64,000 nt of DNA from Flavobacterium sp. 5 (lineage in GTDB: Bacteria > Bacteroidota > Bacteroidia > Flavobacteriales > Flavobacteriaceae): the NCBI RefSeq assembly GCF_002813295.1, contig NZ_PHUE01000001.1, forward strand, positions 2,108,001 to 2,172,000. Direction: 5' to 3'. Shown here piece by piece: positions 39,101-54,100 of this stretch (positions within the stretch are counted from its first letter, which is position 1; each line of letters starts with the position of its first letter). The position numbers were made by a program, and so were the translations under genes. The notes beneath the pieces were generated by a model. That model searched no databases. It saw only the letters and a program-made list of their open reading frames with translations, and was not told where the DNA came from.

Positions 39101-42100
39101 TGCTAATAATTGCTTTTCTATAACATAAGGAACAAAAGCCTCACATCCATTATCATCTTTAATACCTAATGTATAAGTACCTGCTGCATTAAACGTAGCT
39201 ATAGATGTAGCAATAGCTAAACCATTTACCGTATAAGTTTTAACCCCACCGTAAACAGTAGTTAAACCATTTAAGTTAACAGTTAAAGCTGCGCCAACAA
39301 AACACTGTGAAGCCGGAGGCAAAATCGTTGGTGGTATATTGTATACTACTGGTGTAGTAACTTTTACAGAAACACATCCATTAGCATCTTTAACATAAAC
39401 ATCCCATGATAAATCAGTAAGATTTGTATCTACTGAAAGTACCGGATCACTACTATATGCTGAAGCTATTGGAGCAAGTGCTCCTGCTTTTACAACTGCA
39501 TAAGTATAAACACCTGTTCCTCCTGTTACACCACTTACTGTGATTTTTGAAATATCCTTAGAACAATATACTTTACTAGCACTAGTTGTGAAAGCAATAG
39601 CAACTGGTTCTGTTAACGTAACAGCATCGCTTTTAGCACAACCTGTAGTATTATCGGTAACTGTAACTGTATAAGTTCCTGCTGAAAGTCCTGTTAAAGT
39701 AATAACATCGCCAACTTTACTAATTTGGGCTGCTGGAACTAATGGTGAAGTCAACACTGTGTAATTACCTGTTGAACTAAATCCAGTTACTGTATATTTA
39801 GCAGATCCAGTAGTATTTAATCCATTAGAAGCATTACATGAAATATCACTTACCAATGCGCCTTCTATAGCAATTGGAACTACTGCTTTAACAGTGTATA
39901 ATTCTTCGTAAGTACATCCATTAGCATCGGTTACCTGGAAAGTATAGTCACCAGGAATCAAGTTTGCAAAAACATTTCCTTGCTTGCCAATAATCATTGG
40001 AGAAGGTGCAATAGTTTCAAATTGTAACGTACCAACTCCATTAGTAGCTGTAAGAGTTACTGTTGCTGTTGGTGCTGGACAAGTTGGTGCTACTGTAAGT
40101 ACAAATGCCAAATCTGTTGGTTTGTTCAACGGATTAACAACTATAGGTTGTGGCACTGTTGTACATCCATTAGCATCTTTTACAGAGTACATAATAGTTT
40201 GAATTGAACCATTATCATTAACGGTAAACTTATTAGACGTATCATATGTTACGCCATTATCAAAACTATAATAGTATCCAGTACCACTGCCTGTTTGCGT
40301 ACCATTATGACCAACTACAGTTATAACTGTAGCAACACTACAAGTACTATTAGCAGGGAATGAAGCCGTTGCTGTTAATACAACTGGCTCTGTGATAACA
40401 ATCGCTGGAGCTGCTACCGAAGTACAGCCTTTAGAATCGGTTATTACCATGGTATAGGAACCTGCTATTAATCCTGTGTAAATTCCTGTAGCATCTCCTG
40501 TATGATTTACTACCGGACCTGTCAATGCAAAACTATATGGCGCAACTCCTGTTGCTGGAATTATCGTAATACTTCCGTTAGCACCTCCTGTACAACTCAC
40601 ATTAGTTTGTGTTTTTGTAAAAGTTGGTGTTGCTGGTGTGTTTACAACAACTGTATTGGTTGTTACTGAACAAGCTGCTCCGTTACTATCTGTTATGATA
40701 AAATGGTACGTACCTGCTGTTCCAACCGAAGCAGTAAAGCCTGTTCCTACAACTGCTGTTACTGATCCTGTAGCCGATCCATTCAAATACATTTGATATG
40801 AATATGGTGCTTTTCCATCTTTTATAACAACATCAATTGTTGCATTAACTGGAGCTGTACAATACAAGTCTTTTGTTAAAGTAGCGGATGCTAATAATTG
40901 CTTTTCTATAACATAAGGAACAAAAGCCTCACATCCATTATCATCTTTAATACCTAATGTATAAGTACCTGCTGCATTAAACGTAGCTATAGATGTAGCA
41001 ATAGCTAAACCATTTACCGTATATGTTTTAACCCCACCGTAAACAGTAGTTAAACCATTTAAGTTAACAGTTAAAGCTGCTCCAACAAAACACTGTGAAG
41101 CTGGAGGCAAGATCGTTGGTGGTATATTGTATACTACTGGTGTAGTAACTTTTACAGAAACACATCCATTAGCATCTTTAACATAAACATCCCATGATAA
41201 ATCAGTAAGATTTGTATCTACTGAAAGTACCGGATCACTACTATATGCTGAAGCTATTGGAGCAAGTGCTCCTGCTTTTACAACTGCATAAGTATAAACA
41301 CCTGTTCCTCCTGTTACACCACTTACTGTGATTTTTGAAATATCCTTAGAACAGTATACTTTACTAGCACTAGTTGTCAAAGCAATAGCAACCGGTTCTG
41401 TTAACGTAACAGCATCGCTTTTAGTACAACCTGTAGTATTATCGGTAACTGTAACTGTATAAGTTCCTGCTGAAAGTCCTGTTAAAGTAATAACATCGCC
41501 AACTTTACTAATTTGGGCTGCTGGAACTAATGGTGAAGTCAACACTGTGTAATTACCTGTTGAACTAAATCCGGTTACTGTATATTTAGCAGATCCAGTA
41601 GTATTTAATCCATTGGCAACATTACATGAAATGTCACTTACCAATGCTCCCTCTATAGCAATTGGAACTACTGCTTTAACAGTGTATAATTCTTCGTAAG
41701 TACATCCATTAGAATCGGTTACTTGGAATATGTAATCGCCAGCTAATAATCCTGCAAAAGATCCTGTTGGACTAGAAGTACCCGAAGTAATATTTTGGAA
41801 TGTAAACGGAGCTATTCCATTTATAACATTACTAATAGTTACTGTACTGGTAGTTTTAGCAGCTGGTGAACACCAAATTGGAGTACCTACAATATCCATC
41901 TGAGTAGGCGCCTTTAATACTGGAATATTAACACCGTTAGTTAAAGTAAAAATACATCCATTAGCATCTTTTACTTTCACATCAAATGTTATTCCTACAT
42001 AAGATTTATACGTATTAGTAGTAGAATAATTTAATCCATTATCAAAACTATATTGATAAGGGCTTGTACCAGTTCCAGGAGTAGCTGTAACTGTAACTGT

Positions 42101-45100
42101 AGCTTGTTGAGCAACATTTCCTGCACCACAAGTTAATGGAGTCGTTATAACTGAAGTTGCAGCTAATGGTGTTGGAGTACCAACAACTACATTAGGTTTT
42201 GAAGTTGAACAACCTCTACCAGAGTTCACTTTCACCGTATAACTTCCTGTAGGTAATCCAGTAAACACATTTGAAGATTGAGCCAAACGTGTTGTAGGTC
42301 CAGCTATAATTTCGTAAGTATAATTAGGATTATCATTACCTGCACTTAAGGTAACTGTAATAATACCATTCGAATCACCATTACAAGCTACCGGTGCTGT
42401 TACTGTTGTAAAAGTTACTGGTGTTGGAGCACTTAGAGTCACCGATGCTGTAGTTGTACAATTCGTTGGTGTAGCAGAATCTTTCATTGTAACAGTATAC
42501 GTTCCTGCTGGCAATCCAGAAATAACGTTTCCTGCAATAGTTCCTGCAACTGGACTAATAGTATAACTATAAGGACCTGCACCTCCTGTACCCGACATAG
42601 TAATTATACCATCATTATTGGCACAAGTTGGCAATGTAGTAATTGCTGGTGTAGCTACTAATGGTTTATCAATAGTAATTGACTTCGTATCTGTACAACC
42701 ATTAACATCTTTAATAATAATAGTATGAGGACCAGAATTTAATCCTGTAACAATATATGATAAACCTGCTATACTTGTAAAAGTACTGTTGTCAACACTA
42801 ATTGTATAAGCACCAGTTCCTGCAGTTGTTTGAGTAACATTGATGCTGAAAGTTCCTTCAGCAACACATTTGTTAACAACACTTAAAGCAATAACTGGAC
42901 TAGGGTCTTTTGTTAAATTAACTACTGCACTTGGTTGAATACATCCATTAGCATCTTTTACATGCACATAATAAGTTCCTGCTGCTTTAGTGAATGTACT
43001 TGTGCTATTCCAAGCTGGATTAGTTGCAAGTGGTGCAGTTGCAGAATTTGTAATCATATACAAATAAGCAGCTGTACCGTCTTTGGCTAATGCAGTTATA
43101 ATTCCTAAATTATTACAGTTTTCATTTTTAACAACAGAAGCTGAAATAGATAGAGCAACAGACGATTCTTTTATTTCAAAAATAGCTGAAGCAGATTTAC
43201 ATCCATTAAATGATCCTGTTCCATTTTCAATAAATTTAATATAATACTGTCCTGGAAATAAACTTCCTGGACTTGGAAGTGTAACAGTATAAGGTGGTAA
43301 ACCTGTCACAGATAAATTCGCAACAGCACCAACCGCAACGTTAGAAAAAGAATTAAATATTTGATAATCTACACTAGTTGTCGTAGCATCTAACCCACTA
43401 AGAGTAAAAGTAACACTTCCATCATGAGCACCTTTACAAGTAACATTATGAGGAGTAACTACAGAAGTCAAAGTAGACGCTGGCAGAATTGGCTGATTGG
43501 CAGCTTTTACATAATAACATTGAGTTGTTTTATCATGTACAACAAATGTATAAGTCACTCCAGGAACAAGATTAGTGAAAGTCGCTGTACTTCCACCAAC
43601 TACATCTGGTGCAATCCAAGTAGTTGTATAAGGAGAAGTATTAAATTCTAAAATACCAAATTCATAATTACCACTACCTACTGCTGATATTACTTTAACA
43701 TTAGCTGTACCACCTGTTGTACAATTAGATGTTAAAGTAGTAACGTCAATAGTTAAATCAGTAGGTGGTGAAGCAATCGTAATTTGTTTTGAAAAACTAC
43801 AACCATTAGCATCAATAGCATTAATTGTATAAATTCCATAATTAATAATCGAAAAAGTATGATTTTCACGACCTGTACTAATTGCCGTATAAGGATTACC
43901 AACAATTACATCACCAAAATTATTAGTTATAAAATATCTAAATGGTGTTGCAGCTGAAGCCGTACCTCCTAAAACATTTGACACAGTAATAGAACCCAAA
44001 CTTGACCCAGTAGCCGCATTACATGTAATATCAACTTTAGTTAAATCAAAAGTAATAGTGTTTGGCTGATTAATGGTAATTCCGGCAGGTACAGTATTAA
44101 TACAGCCTTTGCTATCTTTTACAGTAATAGTATAAGAACCAGCTATAAGACCTGTAAATATATTAGAAGATTGATATGTAATACCATCTTTACTATATGT
44201 AAATGGTCCCACACCTTTTGTTGCATCTATATCAACTCTAATTATCCCTGCATTATCTCCATTACATTTAATAAATTGTGTTTGAACAACAGCAGTAATT
44301 ACTGGATTAACTATAGGATTAACAGTGATAATGTTAGTTTCTTTAGTACAAGCATTCGCATCTGTAATTTCGAACTGGTACGTTCCTGCAACTGTTGGGT
44401 TATAGCTAAATGTGTTACCAACAACTGCAGTTGCTAACCCATAAGTTCCGCCGTTATATTTAGTTTTAAAACTAAAATTAGCTTTCCCTCCAGTAATAGT
44501 AATATCAATTTTAGCATCCGTTGGAGCTGAACAAGTTAATTCTTTAACTAAAATAGCATTTGCCGTTAATGCATCATTAACAGTAACGGAAGTAGTATTC
44601 GTACAACCATTAGCATCTTTTACAGTAATTGTGTAAGTACCTGCAGCAACAGTAAAAGTATCAGCCGGACTTGGCGCAACACCAGTATTAATAGTGTATG
44701 TATATGGTGCAACTCCCGAAGCACCTGTTGCTTTAATTGTAAATGTACTTCCTGAAGCTGAACATTGATTCATTACAGCAGCAGTTACCGTTGGAACCAA
44801 ATCCTTAGCAACAGTAACATCTAATTTAAAAGTACACCCTTGATTATCTTTTACCCATACATCCCAATTTGGACTAGTCGTTGGGTTTAAGTCTCCAACA
44901 TTAGTAGTATTTAAATAATCTGCCGCAACTGGTGCTACTCCGTCAAGCTTATAAGCGTACGTATAAGGAGATGTTCCTCCTGATGGAGTAACCGTAACTT
45001 TTGAAGTTGCAACAAAACAATTAGCATTTACTTTCGTAAATGTTGCTGTTAATCCCGCAGCTGGTTGATTAATTATTATTGTTGCATTTGCCTTACATTG

Positions 45101-48100
45101 TGTAGCTGTATCGGTAACTTCAACTGTATAAGTTCCAGTAGCTACATTTGACAACGTCAAAATATTATTAGATTTTGTTAATGTTCCAGCTCCTAATGTT
45201 CCAACAGTTAATACAAAAGTATAATTCCCAACTATTGCATTTCCTGATACAGTGTAGGTCCCAGATCCAGTATTATTTCCAAAACAAGCAACATCTGTCA
45301 ATTTAGCTGGCGAAATAGCAATTGGAGTAACGTCATTAATAGGATATGATTCTGTATAAGAACAACCATTAGCATCAGTAACTTTAAAGAAATAAGTTCC
45401 TGCAGTTAATGTTGCAAATGAATTTGACGTTTGTTTACCTCTTATTATTGGTGATGGAGCGATTGTTTCATATTGTAAAGTTCCAGCTCCTCCTGTATGC
45501 CCTAAAGTAACAGTAATGGAAGTTGTTGCACATGTTATAGGCCCTGATGGAGTAAAAGTCAAATCCGTTGGAGGATTTAATTTATTAACAGTAACCGTAT
45601 TAGAAACCGTTGTACAACCATTTGCATCTTTTACTTGATATGAAATAACCTGATTTGTTCCATTGTCATTTACAACATAAAAATTATCAGTTATAAAAGC
45701 ACCACCTTTAAAACTATACGTGTAAGTTCCTGTTCCTCCTGTTGCAGTAACCGTTACAGTAGTCGATGTACTACATGTCGTTGTAGCTGGCGCTACAGCT
45801 GTAGCTGATAATGCAATTGTCGGTTCGGCTATAGTAACCGATTTAGTTCCTGTACAACCCAAAGCATCTGTAATTACTACTGTATAAGTTCCAACTGTTA
45901 ATCCAGTAGGATTACTAGTGGTATAATTAGTAAAAGGTGCAGTGGTTTTGGTTGTGCTATAAGTATATCCTGGTTTACCTGAAGTTGGTGTAATTGAAAT
46001 ACTTCCTGTAGCATCGCCTTTACATTTTACATCTACTTGTGTAGTGCTTAATGTTAAAGCTGTAGCTTTTGTAATTACTGGTACATCTGTTGAAAATGCA
46101 GTACAAGTTGGTGTTGCTGCATCGGTAACTCTAAATTTATAAGTACCAGCTATAGCCGTTACATAAGGACTTGTTGTGGTTGTATAACTACCACTATTAA
46201 ATGAAACTGCATACGTATAAGCACCTGTTCCTCCTGTTGCTGATAAATTAATAGTCGTATTTGCTGTACAGGTAACATCTACTGCTGGTGTTGCTGTTAA
46301 TGTTAATTGATTTGCAACAACATATGGTGTAGATGCCACACAGCCAAAACCATCTTTTAAATATAAAGTATAATTCCCAGGTGTTAAACTAAAAGTTGAT
46401 CCACTAACGTAAGTAGTCCCATTTGTACTATACGTTAAAGCTCCTGTACCTGATCCTGTAATAGTAACTGAAATGGCAGTCCCCGTATAACATTGAGAGG
46501 CTGGTGTATTAATCGTTGGTACATTCTCCGAAAGGATAGTAATAGTTTTCTTTACAAAACAGTCATTAGTATCTTTTACATAAACATCAATACTACTAGT
46601 TAAAACTGCTGTATCAACTGTTGTTGTTGTATCATAAGCGGTACTCGGAACTGTTGAAGGACTTGCAGCATATGCATACGTATAACTTGGAGATCCTCCG
46701 CTTACACCTGTAAAGGTCAAAGTAGATACTGTTGTCTTACAATTGATTTTCGTAGCATTAACTGTATAATTAATTGCTGTTGCTGCACTAACTATTACTG
46801 AAGCAGTATTAGAAGTACAACCTGTTGTAACATCTTTAACTACTAAAGAATACGTATTAGCTCCTAATCCAGTAACTTTTACTACATCTCCAGTTTTTGT
46901 AATTGTTCCAGTATTAGGACTTAAAGTATAGGTGAAATTCCCTGAACTACTTGCTCCTGTTACTGTAAAAGTTGCTGTGCCATCTAATGCTCCAAAACAT
47001 TTTTCATCCGTTTTTACTCCTGAAACTGCTATCGTAGCTGCTGGGTCAATTGTTTTTGTAGCCTGTTTTGAACAACCATAAACATCAGTAACTTGGAATG
47101 TGTAATCACCAGGTAACAATCCTGTAAATGTTCCACTTGATGCTCCAGTTGTATTTATTGTAGGACCAGAAACAATACTATAAACTAATGGTGCAACTCC
47201 TGCAACTGATGTCAAAGTGATACTAGTGGTAGTAGCAAGACATGTGATTTTTGCTGGTACTGACAAATTAATTCCTGTTGGAGGATTTAATTTCTTAACC
47301 GTAATATTTTGAGAAAGTGTGATACAACCATTTGCATCTTTAACTTGATATGAAATAACCTGATCAGTTCCATTGTCATTTACAACATAAAAATTATCAG
47401 TTATAAAAGCACCACCTTTAAAACTATACGTGTAAGTTCCTGTTCCTCCTGTTGCAGTAACCGTTACAGTAGTCGATGTACTACATGTCGTTGTAGCTGG
47501 CGCTACAGCTGTAGCTGATAATGCAATTGTCGGTTCGGCTATAGTAACCGATTTAGTTCCTGTACAACCCAAAGCATCTGTAATTACTACTGTATAAGTT
47601 CCAACTGTTAATCCAGTAGGATTACTAGTGGTATAATTAGTAAAAGGTGCAGTGGTTTTGGTTGTGCTATAAGTATATCCTGGTTTACCTGAAGTTGGTG
47701 TAATTGAAATACTTCCTGTAGCATCGCCTTTACATTTTACATCTACTTGTGTAGTGCTTAATGTTAAAGCTGTAGCTTTTGTAATTACTGGTACATCTGT
47801 TGAAAATGCAGTACAAGTTGGTGTTGCTGCATCGGTAACTCTAAATTTATAAGTACCAGCTATAGCCGTTACATAAGGACTTGTTGTGGTTGTATAACTA
47901 CCACTATTAAATGAAACTGCATACGTATAAGCACCTGTTCCTCCTGTTGCTGATAAATTAATAGTCGTATTTGCTGTACAGGTAACATCTACTGCTGGTG
48001 TTGCTGTTAATGTTAATTGATTTGCAACAACATATGGTGTAGATGCCACACAGCCAAAACCATCTTTTAAATATAAAGTATAATTCCCAGGTGTTAAACT

Positions 48101-51100
48101 AAAAGTTGATCCACTAACGTAAGTAGTCCCATTTGTACTATACGTTAAAGCTCCTGTACCTGATCCTGTAATAGTAACTGAAATGGCAGTCCCCGTATAA
48201 CATTGAGAGGCTGGTGTATTAATCGTTGGTACATTCTCCGAAAGGATAGTAATAGTTTTCTTTACAAAACAGTCATTAGTATCTTTTACATAAACATCAA
48301 TACTACTAGTTAAAACTGCTGTATCAACTGTTGTTGTTGTATCATAAGCGGTACTCGGAACTGTTGAAGGACTTGCAGCATATGCATACGTATAACTTGG
48401 AGATCCTCCGCTTACACCTGTAAAGGTCAAAGTAGATACTGTTGTCTTACAATTGATTTTCGTAGCATTAACTGTATAATTAATTGCTGTTGCTGCACTA
48501 ACTATTACTGAAGCAGTATTAGAAGTACAACCTGTTGTAACATCTTTAACTACTAAAGAATACGTATTAGCTCCTAATCCAGTAACTTTTACTACATCTC
48601 CAGTTTTTGTAATTGTTCCAGTATTAGGACTTAAAGTATAGGTGAAATTCCCTGAACTACTTGCTCCTGTTACTGTAAAAGTTGCTGTGCCATCTAATGC
48701 TCCAAAACATTTTTCATCCGTTTTTACTCCTGAAACTGCTATCGTAGCTGCTGGGTCAATTGTTTTTGTAGCCTGTTTTGAACAACCATAAACATCAGTA
48801 ACTTGGAATGTGTAATCACCAGGTAACAATCCTGTAAATGTTCCACTTGATGCTCCAGTTGTATTTATTGTAGGACCAGAAACAATACTATAAACTAATG
48901 GTGCAACTCCTGCAACTGATGTCAAAGTGATACTAGTGGTAGTAGCAAGACATGTGATTTTTGCTGGTACTGACAAATTAATTCCTGTTGGAGGATTTAA
49001 TTTCTTAACCGTAATATTTTGAGAAAGTGTGATACAACCATTTGCATCTTTAACTTGATATGAAATAACCTGATCAGTTCCATTGTCATTTACAACATAA
49101 AAATTATCAGTTATAAAAGCACCACCTTTAAAACTATACGTGTAAGTTCCTGTTCCTCCTGTTGCAGTAACCGTTACAGTAGTCGATGTACTACATGTCG
49201 TTGTAGCTGGCGCTACAGCTGTAGCTGATAATGCAATTGTCGGTTCGGCTATAGTAACCGATTTAGTTCCTGTACAACCCAAAGCATCTGTAATTACTAC
49301 TGTATAAGTTCCAACTGTTAATCCAGTAGGATTACTAGTGGTATAATTAGTAAAAGGTGCAGTGGTTTTGGTTGTGCTATAAGTATATCCTGGTTTACCT
49401 GAAGTTGGTGTAATTGAAATACTTCCTGTAGCATCGCCTTTACATTTTACATCTACTTGTGTAGTGCTTAATGTTAAAGCTGTAGCTTTTGTAATTACTG
49501 GTACATCTGTTGAAAATGCAGTACAAGTTGGTGTTGCTGCATCGGTAACTCTAAATTTATAAGTACCAGCTATAGCCGTTACATAAGGACTTGTTGTGGT
49601 TGTATAACTACCACTATTAAATGAAACTGCATACGTATAAGCACCTGTTCCTCCTGTTGCTGATAAATTAATAGTCGTATTTGCTGTACAGGTAACATCT
49701 ACTGCTGGTGTTGCTGTTAATGTTAATTGATTTGCAACAACATATGGTGTAGATGCCACACAGCCAAAACCATCTTTTAAATATAAAGTATAATTCCCAG
49801 GTGTTAAACTAAAAGTTGATCCACTAACGTAAGTAGTCCCATTTGTACTATACGTTAAAGCTCCTGTACCTGATCCTGTAATAGTAACTGAAATGGCAGT
49901 CCCCGTATAACATTGAGAGGCTGGTGTATTAATCGTTGGTACATTCTCCGAAAGGATAGTAATAGTTTTCTTTACAAAACAGTCATTAGTATCTTTTACA
50001 TAAACATCAATACTACTAGTTAAAACTGCTGTATCAACTGTTGTTGTTGTATCATAAGCGGTACTCGGAACTGTTGAAGGACTTGCAGCATATGCATACG
50101 TATAACTTGGAGATCCTCCGCTTACACCTGTAAAGGTCAAAGTAGATACTGTTGTCTTACAATTGATTTTCGTAGCATTAACTGTATAATTAATTGCTGT
50201 TGCTGCACTAACTATTACTGAAGCAGTATTAGAAGTACAACCTGTTGTAACATCTTTAACTACTAAAGAATACGTATTAGCTCCTAATCCAGTAACTTTT
50301 ACTACATCTCCAGTTTTTGTAATTGTTCCAGTATTAGGACTTAAAGTATAGGTGAAATTCCCTGAACTACTTGCTCCTGTTACTGTAAAAGTTGCTGTGC
50401 CATCTAATGCTCCAAAACATTTTTCATCCGTTTTTACTCCTGAAACTGCTATCGTAGCTGCTGGGTCAATTGTTTTTGTAGCCTGTTTTGAACAACCATA
50501 AACATCAGTAACTTGGAATGTGTAATCACCAGGTAACAATCCTGTAAATGTTCCACTTGATGCTCCAGTTGTATTTATTGTAGGACCAGAAACAATACTA
50601 TAAACTAATGGTGCAACTCCTGCAACTGATGTCAAAGTGATACTAGTGGTAGTAGCAAGACATGTGATTTTTGCTGGTACTGACAAATTAATTCCTGTTG
50701 GAGGATTTAATTTCTTAACCGTAATATTTTGAGAAAGTGTGATACAACCATTTGCATCTTTAACTTGATATGAAATAACCTGATCAGTTCCATTGTCATT
50801 TACAACATAAAAATTATCAGTTATAAAAGCACCACCTTTAAAACTATACGTGTAAGTTCCTGTTCCTCCTGTTGCAGTAACCGTTACAGTAGTCGATGTA
50901 CTACATGTCGTTGTAGCTGGCGCTACAGCTGTAGCTGATAATGCAATTGTCGGTTCGGCTATAGTAACCGATTTAGTTCCTGTACAACCCAAAGCATCTG
51001 TAATTACTACTGTATAAGTTCCAACTGTTAATCCAGTAGGATTACTAGTGGTATAATTAGTAAAAGGTGCAGTGGTTTTGGTTGTGCTATAAGTATATCC

Positions 51101-54100
51101 TGGTTTACCTGAAGTTGGTGTAATTGAAATACTTCCTGTAGCATCGCCTTTACATTTTACATCTACTTGTGTAGTGCTTAATGTTAAAGCTGTAGCTTTT
51201 GTAATTACTGGTACATCTGTTGAAAATGCAGTACAAGTTGGTGTTGCTGCATCGGTAACTCTAAATTTATAAGTACCAGCTATAGCCGTTACATAAGGAC
51301 TTGTTGTGGTTGTATAACTACCACTATTAAATGAAACTGCATACGTATAAGCACCTGTTCCTCCTGTTGCTGATAAATTAATAGTCGTATTTGCTGTACA
51401 GGTAACATCTACTGCTGGTGTTGCTGTTAATGTTAATTGATTTGCAACAACATATGGTGTAGATGCCACACAGCCAAAACCATCTTTTAAATATAAAGTA
51501 TAATTCCCAGGTGTTAAACTAAAAGTTGATCCACTAACGTAAGTAGTCCCATTTGTACTATACGTTAAAGCTCCTGTACCTGATCCTGTAATAGTAACTG
51601 AAATGGCAGTCCCCGTATAACATTGAGAGGCTGGTGTATTAATCGTTGGTACATTCTCAAAAAGGATAGTAATAGTTTTTTTTGCAATACAATCATTAGC
51701 ATCTTTTATATACACATCCCAAGTTAAATCAACTCCTGAATTAGTATCTACAGTCTGAACAGTACTAGAATTGTATGCCGATGTAGGAACAGTTGACGGA
51801 CTTTTGGCATAAGCATACAAATAATTAGGAGTTCCATTTGCCCCTACAATTGTAATTAGTGAATTATCATCTTTACAATTTATTTTCGTTGGAGTAGCAC
51901 TTGTAACCGATAATGCAGCACTAGGCTGTGTAAGTGTTATTACATAAGTCACAGAGCAAGTTGTTTTTCTGTCAGTAGCTGTTATGGTGTAAACTCCTGC
52001 TGGTTGTGCTGTAGGCACATTAATAGTAGTAATAGTCTCACTAACATTATTAGCACTTTGAATAACTGTATTAGCTGCATTCTTAATCACATAATCATAA
52101 CCTCTGTCTTTTACACCATTCACTGTAAATTGAATTGTTCCTTTATCACCAAAACATTTAATCGGTGTTACTATAGAACCACCAGCTACTATATCTGGTA
52201 CATCACTTACATGATAATCTCGGTCAAAACTACATCCATTTTTATCGGTCGCTCTGAAGATGTAGTCACCAGGCTTAAGGTTTTTAAATTCACCATCTGA
52301 AACAACTGCTGAGCTAAAGCCAAAAGGACCAGAAATAATTTGGTAACGAATAGGTGATAATCCACCTATTGCTTGAAATTTAACATGAGCTTCATATGCT
52401 GGACACTCTAAACCTGTTTCAAAAAATACATCAATACCAGTAATAAGTACTTTTGGGCTAATCACTACAGATAAAGGTCCAAATTGACAACCATTTTTAT
52501 CTTTAATATAAGCAGTTACTGTACCTGACGTTCCTGTAGAGTAAGTACTAGTTCCAGTAAAATTAGTGTTTCCATTAAAACTATATTCATAAGGTCCTGT
52601 TCCTCCTGCTGGATTAAAAACCGTAACCACAGCATTTATTGTTCCTGTTCCACTACAACCTAACTCTGTAGCTTTAATTTCGCCAGTAACAACACTTGGA
52701 TTTACTATGATAACGTCGCTAACCGCAGATTCGCAACCTTTACTATCAATAACTTTAATATTATAAGTTCCAGCAGCTAAATTAATAAACTGATTAGTAG
52801 TTTGAGTTGTATAAGTTACTGCTGAACTTAATTTAATTGCATAAGTATATGTGGTAGTAAAACCATTACTTGCGGTAACAGTAATAGTACCATCATTTTT
52901 ATTATTACAAGTGATATCTGTTTTATTTGTACTTAATGTAGGTGTTGTTTTTGCTGAAACAGTAATAGGATTACTTGTAGCCTTACATCCTTTACTATCA
53001 GTAACAGTAAAAACATAACTTCCAGCAAGTGTAGCTGTATAAGGGAAAGAAGCTACTGCAGTGGCTGCTAATCCGTTACGAGATACAGTATATGTGTATG
53101 GACCTCCATTTCCTCCTGCTATTGTAGTAGATATAGAAGCATTTACTAAACATGTTAAATCTTGATCTAACTTTGCTGTTAAAGTTAATTCTTGCGCTAT
53201 AATAATGTTATCAATAGTTGCTGTACAATTTTTACTGTCAGTAACTAAAATGGTGTGAGTCCCTGGTGCAACATCAGAAAAAGGATTACTACCTGATTGT
53301 CCATCTAAACTATACGTAAATGGACTTGTACCTCCTGTCACTTTTACTACTAGTTTAGCTTTATCTACTGTATCATAACATAAATCTGAAGTAGCATCCA
53401 AAGTGGCTGTTAGTGCTGGTGGAGCAACAATATTTACTGGAGCACCAACAGGACTAACACATGAATTAGCATCCCTTGCAAATACTGTATAATTTCCAGT
53501 ACTAACATTTGTAAATTGATCACTATTTTGAAATACTCGAACTACTGCACCTCCAGTAGTATTTCTTAATTCATACCAATAACCAGAGAGTGAACCACCT
53601 GCACCTATGGCAGTAATAGTTGCTCCTGTAGAACAAGTTGGAGCAGTTGCTGAAGCTGTAACACTAACAACTGCTGGCATTTTAATCTCCTGAGCAAATG
53701 AAAAAGTACAACTACCAACAGAATTGTCGTAGCGGACTTTTATTTTATTATAAATACCACTCGCTAAATTTTGTATTGTAACACTGCCATTTGTTGAAGC
53801 TGGAACTGGTTTTACCGTTATCCAGGTTGTACCATCTAATGTATATTGAAACCCTTTAGCTGAATCGAAATTTTTGGCAGATAATGTAATTTCTCCATTA
53901 CTTTGCCCATTACATTGTACATCTTTGTATCCTGTTATACCAGCAGAGAATGCTTTACTACCATCAACAATTAAAGGGAAACTAACTATTGAATTACAAG
54001 ATTTTGGTATTTGACGTACCCAAATGTCATCAATCAAAACATCATTTCCATTGAATTCATTATTATAGGATCTAACTACAAAACTTAAATTAGTATACGC

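Noticed and set aside
36408..40202. Three identical 72-codon forward frames at 36408, 38196 and 39984
   Set aside because: They are antisense to sprB and recur only because block A is repeated every 1,788 bp; they have no family similarity or start signal.
35027..51655. Kilobase direct repeats as a possible CRISPR array or integrated mobile element
   Set aside because: The repeats are fully coding, in frame within sprB, without spacers, terminal inverted repeats or transposase genes.
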